A DNA stretch of 64,000 bases from BRH-c54 sp036567945. GTDB taxonomy: Bacteria > Bacteroidota > Bacteroidia > Flavobacteriales_E > Vicingaceae. Below the pieces are notes generated by a model. It was given only the letters and a program-made list of their open reading frames with translations, searched no databases and had not been told where the DNA came from. The first letter of the stretch is position 1; the number at the start of each line of letters is the position of its first letter. Made by a program: the position numbers and the translations under genes. The stretch is from the NCBI GenBank assembly GCA_036567945.1, contig DATCTM010000020.1, positions 4,333 through 68,332 on the forward strand. The letters run 5' to 3'. Positions 33,224 through 41,478 of this stretch are shown in pieces.

Positions 33224-34762
33224 ATGTTGGTAAAAACTTACGGAAGTGCAGTTGTTGGTGTTGATGCTCTTACTATTACGGTAGAAGTAAATGTTGATAG
33301 AGGCATGAAATTTTTCATGGTAGGCTTACCCGATAATGCCGTAAAAGAAAGTCAACAACGTATTGAAGCCGCATTAAAAAATGTTGGCTACAGAATGCCC
33401 GGAAAAAAAATAGTAGTTAACATGGCTCCTGCCGATATTCGTAAAGAAGGTTCTGCTTACGATTTAACCATTGCCATGGGAATTTTGGCAGCATCCGGAC
33501 AAATAGCCAATGAAGAAGTAAGTAATTATGTAATAATGGGAGAGCTTTCGCTTGACGGAAGTTTGCAACCTATAAAAGGCGCGTTGCCTATTGCTATTCA
33601 GGCACGAAAAGAAGGTTTTAAAGGCTTTATCTTACCCAACGAAAATGCTCGAGAAGCGGCTATTGTTGATGGTATTGATGTTTTTGGAGTGAGTAACATT
33701 AGTGAAGTAATCAATTTTTTTAATGGAGAAACACAACTGGAATCAACTATAGTGGACACCCGAAAAGAATTTTATCAGAACCTTACCAAAGTAGATTTCG
33801 ATTTTGAAGATGTAAAGGGGCAAGAAAATATTAAACGAGCTTTAGAAATTGCTGCTGCGGGAGGGCATAATGTTATTTTAATTGGTCCACCCGGAGCAGG
33901 AAAAACCATGTTGGCAAAACGTTTACCAACCATACTTCCTCCACTTTCTTTAATGGAAGCGTTGGAAACCACCAAAATCCATTCCGTTGGAGGGAAATTA
34001 TCTAAAGAAACTTCTTTAATAAGCATAAGACCATTTCGCTCTCCACATCATACTATTTCTGATGTAGCCTTAGTTGGTGGCGGTGGATTTCCTCAGCCGG
34101 GAGAAATTTCTTTGGCTCATAATGGCGTATTATTTTTAGATGAATTGCCTGAATTTAAACGAACAGTTTTAGAAGTGCTTCGTCAGCCAATTGAAGACAG
34201 GAAAGTATCTATTTCCAGGGCAAAATTTACGGTAGATTATCCTGCAAGTTTTATGTTAGTAGCTTCAATGAACCCTTGTCCTTGTGGTTACTACAACCAT
34301 CCTGAAAAAGATTGTGTTTGCTCTCCGGGTGTGGTTCAAAAATACCTCAGCAAAATTTCCGGTCCATTATTAGACAGAATTGATTTACATGTAGAAGTTA
34401 CACCGGTAAGTTTTAGTGAACTTAGCACTACTGCTATTGGTGAATCGAGTGAGGTTATCAGAAATAGAGTAATTAAAGCGAGAGAAATCCAGTCTGAACG
34501 CTATAAAGACAAAGAGAGTGTTTATGCTAATGCACAAATATCCAGCAAAACCATTAAAGAAATTTGCGAAATTGATAACGTAGGTAAAGATTTACTTAAA
34601 AATGCTATGAATAAGTTAGGATTATCTGCTCGAGCATACGATAGAATTTTAAAAGTTGCCCGAACCATTGCCGACTTAGAGGCATCTGAAAATATAAAAA
34701 GTGAACACCTTGCAGAAGCAATTCAATACAGAAGTTTGGATAGAGAAGGTTGGGCAGGATAA
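33224..34762 (+). CDS. comM: YifB/ComM-family Mg-chelatase-like AAA+ ATPase
   Basis: 512 residues: an N-terminal Lon-like domain (VEVNVDRGMKFFMVGLPDNA), a central AAA+ domain with Walker A GPPGAGKTMLAKR and Walker B GVLFLDELPEF, a small Cys cluster (NPCPCGYYNHPEKDCVCSPG) and a C-terminal Mg-chelatase-like tail. ComM is a hexameric helicase that promotes branch migration during natural transformation; the family is also found in bacteria not known to be transformable. It follows gmhA closely. Confidence 0.92.
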   Translation: MLVKTYGSAVVGVDALTITVEVNVDRGMKFFMVGLPDNAVKESQQRIEAALKNVGYRMPGKKIVVNMAPADIRKEGSAYDLTIAMGILAASGQIANEEVSNYVIMGELSLDGSLQPIKGALPIAIQARKEGFKGFILPNENAREAAIVDGIDVFGVSNISEVINFFNGETQLESTIVDTRKEFYQNLTKVDFDFEDVKGQENIKRALEIAAAGGHNVILIGPPGAGKTMLAKRLPTILPPLSLMEALETTKIHSVGGKLSKETSLISIRPFRSPHHTISDVALVGGGGFPQPGEISLAHNGVLFLDELPEFKRTVLEVLRQPIEDRKVSISRAKFTVDYPASFMLVASMNPCPCGYYNHPEKDCVCSPGVVQKYLSKISGPLLDRIDLHVEVTPVSFSELSTTAIGESSEVIRNRVIKAREIQSERYKDKESVYANAQISSKTIKEICEIDNVGKDLLKNAMNKLGLSARAYDRILKVARTIADLEASENIKSEHLAEAIQYRSLDREGWAG

Positions 34763-34840
34763 AATCTGTAAACCTCAAAACAACCATTTGCTATAGTTAA
34801 TCGTCTGATTAATTGTTATAACACCAAGCAATAATTTACT

Positions 34841-35371
34841 TTGGAACTAGATGAAATAATAGAAGGTTGTTACGAAAACAGCAGAAAGCATCAAGAAGCA
34901 TTATATAATTTATATGCTGCTAAAATGCTGGGCGTTTGTTTAACCTATACCAAAGACAGAGATTTAGCTCAAGATATTTTGCATGATGGCTTTTTTAAAG
35001 TATTTAAAAAGTTTCATCAATACGATGCTTCATGGAGTTTACAAGGTTGGATTAGAAGAATTATTGTAAATACAGCCATCGATCATTTTAGAAAAACCAA
35101 CCGCATTTCCCCAATGGATTTTCAGGAGGCAGTTTACCTTGTAGGAAGTTATAACAATGCCGCAGAAATCTCAAAAACAGCAGATTTATCTATGCTGATT
35201 AATATGTTACCTACAGGTGCCAGAACCATTTTTAATTTATATACAATAGAAGGATACAAACACAATGAAATAGCTAAAATGCTTTCTATAAGCGAAGGAA
35301 CTTCAAAATCTCAATTATCTAAAGCAAAAAGTGTTTTAAGAGAATTGGTGACTAAATATTACGAACGTTAA
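34841..35371 (+). CDS. ECF-type RNA polymerase sigma factor
   Basis: 176 residues with sigma region 2 (LYNLYAAKMLGVCLTYTKDR, DILHDGFFKVFKKFHQYD, WIRRIIVNTAIDHFRK) and region 4 (ARTIFNLYTIEGYKHNEIAK, ISEGTSKSQLSKAKSVLRE). The only in-frame start is the TTG at 34841, since a stop lies just before it, and it gives the usual MELDEIIEGC opening. It is followed 17 bases later by a gene for a membrane protein that looks like its anti-sigma factor, so the pair should sense an envelope signal. Confidence 0.93.
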   Translation: MELDEIIEGCYENSRKHQEALYNLYAAKMLGVCLTYTKDRDLAQDILHDGFFKVFKKFHQYDASWSLQGWIRRIIVNTAIDHFRKTNRISPMDFQEAVYLVGSYNNAAEISKTADLSMLINMLPTGARTIFNLYTIEGYKHNEIAKMLSISEGTSKSQLSKAKSVLRELVTKYYER

Positions 35372-35388
35372 CCTTTTTTATATATCCC

Positions 35389-36786
35389 TTGAAAAACAAA
35401 AAAAACATAGAAGATTGGTACAAAAACGAACTGGAAAACTTTAGCGTTGAGCCGGAAAAAGGCTCGTGGGATAAACTTTCTTCTTCAATGGATAACCCGA
35501 GTGAATTATCTGATGAAGCTTTTGATGATTTTGTGCGAGATGAAGTGGAGCATATAAGAACAAACCCCGACAGAGCAGTTTGGGAAAAACTTTCAGAAAA
35601 ATTAGATACTACAACTGTTTGGGAACGTTTATCAACTACCTTAACCCGTTACGAACGATTTATTTGGTGGAGAAATTTTGCTTTTAAATCTACTGCTCTA
35701 GCTTTATTTTTTATGGGAGTTGGATTAAGTATTAATGAATATTTTAATCAAGATACTCATCAAAACAATGAAAAAGTAAGCACTCCAACTGTTGCGGCAA
35801 CTACTTTTGAGCGAGCAACAAAACAAGCTACAACCACAAGTATGTTAGCTTCAAAAGATGTATTAAACTCATCAACAGCTGAAAAAGAAAAAGTAAATCA
35901 GCACATTGTTAATCACACTTCAAAACAAACTAACAAACCCAAACCTATTGCTACAGATAAAAATGTTACATCAACAGCTAAAAAACAGGCATATATTGCC
36001 TCAAAAGAAGTTAATCAACAGCTTAATAATGATAAGGAAATTCTATTAAAAAAATCTAATCATGAACTTAAAGAACAGCTTATCCAACCCAAAGAGTTTT
36101 TAATTAAAAAAGAGAATAACAAAATCATCTTCAACAATAAAAGATTTTCATCTCACTTTGCTTTTGGAATTTATGCCAAACGAATTTATATGGGTTTAAA
36201 TGTTGGGGTTAAGAAACAAAGTATGATTACACAATTGAAAGATAATAGTGAATTTAATAGTCTTTCTCAAAACACCTTATTAGACCATGGAAGTAGTTTT
36301 GGAGCTACTGCAGGTATTATTCTTTCAGACAAAATGAACTTAGAAACCAATGTAAACTTCTACTCTAGTAATGGCTTCAGAAAACAATATGCATCAAATG
36401 AAATTAGCTATACAGAAAATCTAAGCTTAGCCTATACTAACGTTAGTATATTAGTTAAAAGAATGTATAACAAATCTACTTTTGACGATAAAAAATATTC
36501 CACAAATATTATTGGCGGATTGTATTTAGGATATCTTTCTAGTGCTACTTCAGTAATTAACGGAGTATCTTACAAAAATGAAGCTTATACCAATCTTGAT
36601 TATGGCATCGTATTAGGCTTAGAACAAGATAGATACTTAACTAAAGAATTAATTATTACTCCGGGAATTAGATATTACCAAGGAGCTAAAAATATAGCTA
36701 ACGCAGAAAATCATTTTTCTTTTGCCTACAATTCTACTCTAGAATTTAATTTAGGCATAAAATATATTTTCTTAAAAAAACATTAA
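35389..36786 (+). CDS. Predicted anti-sigma factor spanning both membranes (cytoplasmic head, one helix, periplasmic linker, outer-membrane barrel)
   Basis: 465 residues from a TTG start. Residues 1-90 are cytoplasmic and acidic, with two copies of a short motif (EPEKGSWDKL and NPDRAVWEKL). Residues about 97-115 form one membrane helix (NFAFKSTALALFFMGVGLSI). Residues about 118-250 are a Lys/Gln/Asn/Thr-rich linker. Residues about 254-465 are alternating beta strands ending in LEFNLGIKYIFLKKH, as in PF13568-type barrels. This matches the dual-membrane-spanning anti-sigma (Dma) design described in Bacteroides thetaiotaomicron. Its position right after an ECF sigma gene supports that reading. 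It probably holds the sigma factor until the barrel end senses a surface change. Confidence 0.75.
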   Translation: MKNKKNIEDWYKNELENFSVEPEKGSWDKLSSSMDNPSELSDEAFDDFVRDEVEHIRTNPDRAVWEKLSEKLDTTTVWERLSTTLTRYERFIWWRNFAFKSTALALFFMGVGLSINEYFNQDTHQNNEKVSTPTVAATTFERATKQATTTSMLASKDVLNSSTAEKEKVNQHIVNHTSKQTNKPKPIATDKNVTSTAKKQAYIASKEVNQQLNNDKEILLKKSNHELKEQLIQPKEFLIKKENNKIIFNNKRFSSHFAFGIYAKRIYMGLNVGVKKQSMITQLKDNSEFNSLSQNTLLDHGSSFGATAGIILSDKMNLETNVNFYSSNGFRKQYASNEISYTENLSLAYTNVSILVKRMYNKSTFDDKKYSTNIIGGLYLGYLSSATSVINGVSYKNEAYTNLDYGIVLGLEQDRYLTKELIITPGIRYYQGAKNIANAENHFSFAYNSTLEFNLGIKYIFLKKH

Positions 36787-36830
36787 CTTCTCCTACCAAC
36801 CATTTATATACACTAAACGTTCTATATCCG

Positions 36831-37301
36831 ATGGAACAACTCAAAAACATATTGCTTTATTTATTTGCCTTCTCGGTACTTTTACTTCACCCGAGTTTAA
36901 ACAACGAAAAGAATCCTTTATCTTGTATTCATTACCTTGCTTATGGAAATACTTTCAAATTAAAATTTGATGATACTATTGATAAGGACAAGTTATACAT
37001 TAAATGGACCTGCGAAAACCAAAATGCTGATTGCAAAGAATTAGACATTTTTATAGGAGGAAAAAAGGTTAACACCATTCCTTTTGAATCTGGAAAACAA
37101 GAACTTATTGTGTATTACAACAATAAAATGATTGGGAAAATAAAACAAACTAAAACTAAAGAGAAACATGCTCATGCCTACTTTGTAAACTTAAGTCGCG
37201 TCCACAATAATGCTATAGAATTTAAAGGTGAAATAACCGGGCCATCATCAGCTGTAGCAACTATGGTTACTACATTAAACAATTTAATTTCTCAGCATTA
37301 A
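36831..37301 (+). CDS. Small exported protein of the sigma/anti-sigma cluster
   Basis: 156 residues with an N-terminal hydrophobic segment (NILLYLFAFSVLLLHPSL) that could be a signal peptide or anchor, then a beta-rich body with three Cys (CIHYL, TCENQNADC). No family recognised. It follows the anti-sigma gene by 44 bases in the same direction and may be a periplasmic partner or a target of the sigma factor; that is inference from position. It converges with ilvE. Confidence 0.62.
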   Translation: MEQLKNILLYLFAFSVLLLHPSLNNEKNPLSCIHYLAYGNTFKLKFDDTIDKDKLYIKWTCENQNADCKELDIFIGGKKVNTIPFESGKQELIVYYNNKMIGKIKQTKTKEKHAHAYFVNLSRVHNNAIEFKGEITGPSSAVATMVTTLNNLISQH

Positions 37302-37309
37302 TGCTTGGT

Positions 37310-38380
37310 TTAGATATTATAAATCCAATCAAATTGATCTGCTACTCTACCTCTTTTAATATCTTCAATTGATTTTGCAATTTTATTAGAAACCGTTCTG
37401 TTTTCGATTGGAGGCAACTCAAAACGTTCGTCTTCAAAAGTTATAGAAGCAATTTGTGCAATTGTAGCAGCAGTTCCTGTCCCAAAAGCATCTTGCAATT
37501 TATTATTTCTTGCTGCTTCAACAATTTCTTTTACAGCCACTCTTCTTTCTTCTACTTCTAGCCCTAAATCTTTAGCTAATTTTATTACGCTATCACGAGT
37601 AATTCCTGACAAGGTAGTATTTAATGCTATAGAAGGCGTAATTAATTTATTATCAATCAAAAACATTACATTCATTGTTCCTGATTCTTCTATATATTCA
37701 TGCGTTTTTGCATCCGTCCAAATCAATTGCTTATAACCTTTTTCTTGGCCTAATTTAGCCGGATAAAGTGCTGCAGCATAATTTCCTGCGGCCTTAGCAA
37801 AGCCTACACCACCTTCGGCTGCTCTAGAAAAATTCGATTCAATTTTAACATCTACAGGGCCTGTGTAATATGAACTTACCGGAGAGGTAATAATCATAAA
37901 TTTATATTCTTCTGCCGGTCTTACTCCTAACAGTTCTTCGCTAGCAAAAATAAAAGGTCTTATATATAACGAACAACCTTCATTTTGAGGAACCCAATCT
38001 GCATCTAACTGCACTAATTGATGGATAGCATCCATAAAAAGCTCTTCCGGAACTTCAGGCATACAAAGCCTTTTGGCAGAAACATTTATTCTTTTTGCAT
38101 TTTCTTTTGGCCTAAATAACAATACTTTTCCATTATCATTTTTGTATGCTTTCATTCCTTCAAAAACTGCCTGACCATAGTGAATTGCTGCACAAGCAGG
38201 ACTTAATGAAATTGGTGCATATGGCTCAATTCTTAAGTTTTTCCACTCACCATTTTTATATTCTGCCACAAACATGTGGTCAGAGAATTGTTTTCCAAAT
38301 TGTATATTATTGAAATCAACCGACTGAATCTTAGATGTTTTTGTTTTCTCTATCTTAATATTACTTACTGCATCCATCAT
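37310..38380 (-). CDS. ilvE: Branched-chain amino acid aminotransferase
   Basis: 356-residue fold-type IV PLP transaminase. Recognisable blocks are SLSPACAAIHYGQAVFEGMK, LYIRPFIFASEELLGVRPA, the Lys-bearing VGFAKAAGNYAAALYPAK, EYIEESGTMNVMF and TTLSGITRDSVIKLAKDLG. It carries out the last step of Leu/Ile/Val synthesis, or the first of their breakdown. It begins with two Met codons; either may be used. It converges with the sigma-factor cluster. Confidence 0.95.
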   Translation of the reverse strand: MMDAVSNIKIEKTKTSKIQSVDFNNIQFGKQFSDHMFVAEYKNGEWKNLRIEPYAPISLSPACAAIHYGQAVFEGMKAYKNDNGKVLLFRPKENAKRINVSAKRLCMPEVPEELFMDAIHQLVQLDADWVPQNEGCSLYIRPFIFASEELLGVRPAEEYKFMIITSPVSSYYTGPVDVKIESNFSRAAEGGVGFAKAAGNYAAALYPAKLGQEKGYKQLIWTDAKTHEYIEESGTMNVMFLIDNKLITPSIALNTTLSGITRDSVIKLAKDLGLEVEERRVAVKEIVEAARNNKLQDAFGTGTAATIAQIASITFEDERFELPPIENRTVSNKIAKSIEDIKRGRVADQFDWIYNI

Positions 38381-38513
38381 TTAAAAAATCCTTTTTTTTT
38401 GTAGGCATAAATTTACTATTTTTTATTGTATTGAATCATGATTTTTATTTGGTTCTTTAGTTCTCGCACTAAAGAATTGTTTCTCTATACATTGTAAAGA
38501 AAAATAATTATTT

Positions 38514-39203
38514 TTATTCCAAAATTTTTTGTTGAGCCAACTTCAAGGCATTTTGAAATTGTTCTTCTTGATTGATATGTGTATTATCTAACACAACAGC
38601 ATTTTCAGCTTGAATAAGTGGGTTTTCTGTCCTACTGGTATCATCACCATCACGAGAAACAATATTTTTCAGTACCTCATCGTAAGAAATATTATCTCCC
38701 TTAGCTTTGAGCTCTTCATACCTTCTTTGAGCTCTAACTTCAAAATCGGCAGTCATAAAAATTTTCAGTTCTGCATCAGGAAAAACTACAGAACCTATAT
38801 CTCTCCCATCCATTACCAATCCTTTATTCTGTCCCATTTTTCTTTGCAATTCTACCATTTTAGTTCGTACTTGTTTTACTTTGGCTATTCTGCTTACTAA
38901 ACTAGAAACTTCAATGCCTCTAATTTGTTTTTCTACATTTTCATTATTAAGACAAGTTTCTGAACTGTTTTTTTCTGCATTAAATGAAAAAGAAACATCA
39001 ATGTTGTCCAAATCATCAATTAATTTTTTTTCGTCAAAAAAATCTTCTCCAATATATCCTTTTCGGAGAGCATATAAAGCAACAGCTCTATACATTGCTC
39101 CCGTATCAATATAAATATAGTTTAGTGCTTTAGCCAATTGTTTTGCCAATGTACTTTTTCCGCAAGAAGAGTAACCATCAATGGCTATAATAATTTTTTT
39201 CAT
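38514..39203 (-). CDS. cmk: Cytidylate kinase
   Basis: 229 residues. P-loop IAIDGYSSCGKSTLAKQLA at the N-terminus, IDTGAMYRAVALYA next, and GLVMDGRDIGSVVFPDAELK in the middle are CMP-kinase signatures; VSRDGDDTSRTENPL is the lid region. It phosphorylates CMP and dCMP. It lies downstream of porQ, an order common in Bacteroidota. The 88-base gap before it holds one copy of the conserved element also found before rplI, ending 33 bases from this ATG. Confidence 0.95.
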   Translation of the reverse strand: MKKIIIAIDGYSSCGKSTLAKQLAKALNYIYIDTGAMYRAVALYALRKGYIGEDFFDEKKLIDDLDNIDVSFSFNAEKNSSETCLNNENVEKQIRGIEVSSLVSRIAKVKQVRTKMVELQRKMGQNKGLVMDGRDIGSVVFPDAELKIFMTADFEVRAQRRYEELKAKGDNISYDEVLKNIVSRDGDDTSRTENPLIQAENAVVLDNTHINQEEQFQNALKLAQQKILE

Positions 39204-39235
39204 GTGTTTATATTTATTTATTTTTTATCGGACAC

Positions 39236-39300
39236 ATGGAACTCCCTTTATAATTATACTTCTGTGTGAGAATTTTTTACTCATGGTCGTTTCATTCTTC
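39236..39300 (-). promoter_or_regulatory. Conserved intercistronic element, copy 1 (before cmk): candidate structured RNA
   Basis: Read on the minus strand, an 18-base block GAAGAATGAAACGACCAT (39283-39300) is followed by 36 variable bases and GGGAGTTCCAT (39236-39246), then 33 bases lead to the cmk ATG. Copy 2 at 54923-54988 matches 17/18 and 11/11 in the two blocks, with 37 bases between them and the same 33-base gap to rplI. GAAACGACC can pair with GGGAGUUCC, leaving a symmetrical GA/GA internal loop; the middle can form a short UGAG/CUCA hairpin. The upstream edge overlaps the last codons of porQ. It matches no known element I recognise. Confidence 0.7.
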
Positions 39301-40419
39301 GCTTTGTTTGTCTTTTTTTCTGTTTCGAGATTTTTTTGAAACTTTTTCTTCTGGGATTACTACCTGATTCTTCTTGAAATAATCGGAAATGGTGGTGGTA
39401 ATGGTAAAATGATTAGAGGTACCTGCTAAGTGATAGCTTGCTCCTCCGTAACTTACATGAATTTTTTTGATTCTAAATCCTAATCCCCAACTAAATCCGA
39501 TTAATCCGCCTTTGTTATCAAAAGCCAATTCAGCTCTTCGTTGGAAATTATAACCAAACCTCAACATAAAACTTGGCGAAAGCACAAATTCTGTCCCAAC
39601 AACAACATGTCTAAAAAATTCACTTACCATTCCTGTTTTATTTAATTCTTTTCTGGCTTCATCATCTAACGTATTATCTCTATTTGTTACCGAAGAAGAA
39701 TCATTATAAGCTAAATTCCAATTATTTAAATGTATAAAATCAACATTAAAACGAATAGGCGTATGAGCCAATTTTTTAGAAATTCCCAATTGCACTTCAA
39801 AAGGCAAGGGTTCTGTTTCTCTTTCTTCAATATAAGTAGAAAATTGTCGTCCGATGTTTTTAATTAATAAAGCGGTAGTCAATTGTTTTTTTGCATTATG
39901 ATAAGTTGCAGACAAATCCATTGCCATGGCAAAAGAGCTATATTGATAAAATTTGGAATAAATTGGTTTTAAGTTTGCTCCAACAGAAAAAGATGTGTCT
40001 ATGCTTTTTCCCCAACCTAAAATAAAAGCATAATCTGAAGCTGAGAAAGAACCCAACTCATTTCCTCCTTCGTCTGTTTCTAAAAAATTTCCGTAATTAA
40101 TGTATTTCACACCTCCGGAAAATGTTCCGTACTTTTTAAAATCATGGGTATAAGAAAAATGCCCTAAATTAACATCTGCAAAGTAATTTAAATAAGTAAA
40201 TGAAAGAGCACTACTCATTTCTGCCGAAAGTAATGAAGGATTATCTAAAGCAAAATTAGGATCGTCATCTTTTATTGCTATAGCACTACCTCCTAAGGCT
40301 CCCGTTCTGGCAGATACAGGAATATTAAGAAAGCTAAAAGCACTCTCTCCTCCTACTTGTGCTATTGACTCACAAAAAGTAAGGATAATAAAAATGAGTG
40401 TAATAAAAAATTTCATCAA
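39292..40419 (-). CDS. porQ: Type IX secretion system protein PorQ
   Basis: 375 residues: signal peptide (ILTFCESIAQ), then the PorQ opening GGESAFSFLNIPVSARTGAL followed by GGSAIAIKDDDPNFALDNPSL. A porin-like barrel follows (FSYTHDFKKYGTFSGGVKYI) with a Lys/Arg-rich C-terminal tail. PorQ works at the outer membrane with PorU, PorV and PorZ, which attach T9SS cargo to the surface. It is encoded upstream of cmk. Cargo with type A and type B sorting domains occurs elsewhere in this window. Confidence 0.88.
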   Translation of the reverse strand: MMKFFITLIFIILTFCESIAQVGGESAFSFLNIPVSARTGALGGSAIAIKDDDPNFALDNPSLLSAEMSSALSFTYLNYFADVNLGHFSYTHDFKKYGTFSGGVKYINYGNFLETDEGGNELGSFSASDYAFILGWGKSIDTSFSVGANLKPIYSKFYQYSSFAMAMDLSATYHNAKKQLTTALLIKNIGRQFSTYIEERETEPLPFEVQLGISKKLAHTPIRFNVDFIHLNNWNLAYNDSSSVTNRDNTLDDEARKELNKTGMVSEFFRHVVVGTEFVLSPSFMLRFGYNFQRRAELAFDNKGGLIGFSWGLGFRIKKIHVSYGGASYHLAGTSNHFTITTTISDYFKKNQVVIPEEKVSKKSRNRKKDKQSEE

Positions 40420-40503
40420 CCGATTAATATTAGCAATGGATGGCTAAATTACGCTTTTATCAATAAATTATTGTATTGCTGTTAGATTGTAAAAAAACTT
40501 AGA

Positions 40504-40854
40504 TTAATGATGATTAGCTTGTTCTTGAGAAATAGCAATAATTACATCATTATAGATTTTTTCCATTTCTTCGGGATACATAGAATAATAAGCAATGTTG
40601 TTATTAAATTGCTCTTCAGTAATGTTATGTTTTTTAAAAATATGTATGTAATGATTTTCTTGAAATGCTTTACTTCTAAACAAAGAATCATCTATTGAAG
40701 ATTTAATTTTAAGATAGCCTTGAGCAATTTCAATATCTGTAAGTACAGGTACTAGTTCTTCATGGGTAAGAATTCCCTCCGGTAGTTCATTTTGAGAAGA
40801 ACTACATGATAAAAATAATAAAATGGAAAGTATAAAAATGAATTTATTAAGCAT
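40504..40854 (-). CDS. DUF4296-type lipoprotein
   Basis: From the ATG at 40854 the protein is 116 residues with lipoprotein signal MLNKFIFILSILLFLSC (lipobox FLSC). A helical domain follows with LPEGILTHEELVPVLTDIEI and AQGYLKIK near the start and YYSMYPEEMEKIYNDVI near the end, the DUF4296 pattern. The ATG overlaps the end of the upstream lipoprotein gene by eight bases, so translation is probably coupled. Function unknown. Confidence 0.75.
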   Translation of the reverse strand: MLNKFIFILSILLFLSCSSSQNELPEGILTHEELVPVLTDIEIAQGYLKIKSSIDDSLFRSKAFQENHYIHIFKKHNITEEQFNNNIAYYSMYPEEMEKIYNDVIIAISQEQANHH

Positions 40855-41398
40855 CGGTTGCTGTTGAAGCGGCAGGTACATATCTGAGCGTTTTTACAGC
40901 TTTAATCATATCTTGAATCATTTTTTCTCCGAATTGCTCACTTTGCAAATCTCTAATTTCATAAACATCATTGTTGACAGTTGCTTTATAGAAAAAATGA
41001 TGTTGTGTTTTCACTCCTGATTCAGGAATATCTTGCTTATAAACCAACAAATTTTCTTCTTCGGAAATAATTTCTGAAACAAAAACCAAGTCTTCTTCTA
41101 AATCCATCTTTAGCAACTGAATATCTCCTTCTCCATACATAATTTCTATTCCGAATGAATTGCCAACCACTATTTCTAGCGCACCTCTATTGGTTAGAAC
41201 TACTTGCGGTTCACCATGATTTTCAGCATCCGGAACCATAATTACCATTGGGAAACCCCACTGATTTAAATCCAATTCTTCGTGTCCTTTCAGTTCAACT
41301 ACTTCTTGATTTTCATCTGTTGTATTATTGTCATCACCACACGCAACAAACAAGAAAGTTGAAAATATGGCTAAAAATATAAAGGTTGTATTTTTCAT
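40847..41398 (-). CDS. Lipoprotein of unknown function
   Basis: 183 residues. Signal MKNTTFIFLAIFSTFLFVAC has lipobox FVAC, followed by an acidic linker (GDDNNTTDENQEVVEL). A soluble alpha/beta domain (MVIMVPDAENHGEPQVVLTN) ends with a helix (MIQDMIKAVKTLRYV). It has a good promoter upstream and is coupled to the DUF4296 lipoprotein. No family recognised. Confidence 0.7.
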   Translation of the reverse strand: MKNTTFIFLAIFSTFLFVACGDDNNTTDENQEVVELKGHEELDLNQWGFPMVIMVPDAENHGEPQVVLTNRGALEIVVGNSFGIEIMYGEGDIQLLKMDLEEDLVFVSEIISEEENLLVYKQDIPESGVKTQHHFFYKATVNNDVYEIRDLQSEQFGEKMIQDMIKAVKTLRYVPAASTATDA

Positions 41399-41425
41399 AT
41401 ATTATAAATGCTTCTTAATAAAGAA

Positions 41426-41457
41426 CAAATATAAAATAAAAAAATACAACCTTCAAA
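41426..41457 (-). promoter_or_regulatory. Bacteroidota-type promoter of the lipoprotein pair
   Basis: On the minus strand TTTG (41454-41457) and TATATTTG (41426-41433) are 20 bases apart. The -7 box is 28 bases before the ATG at 41398. Confidence 0.7.
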
Positions 41458-41478
41458 AATTAAAAATTTAATTTTTAA

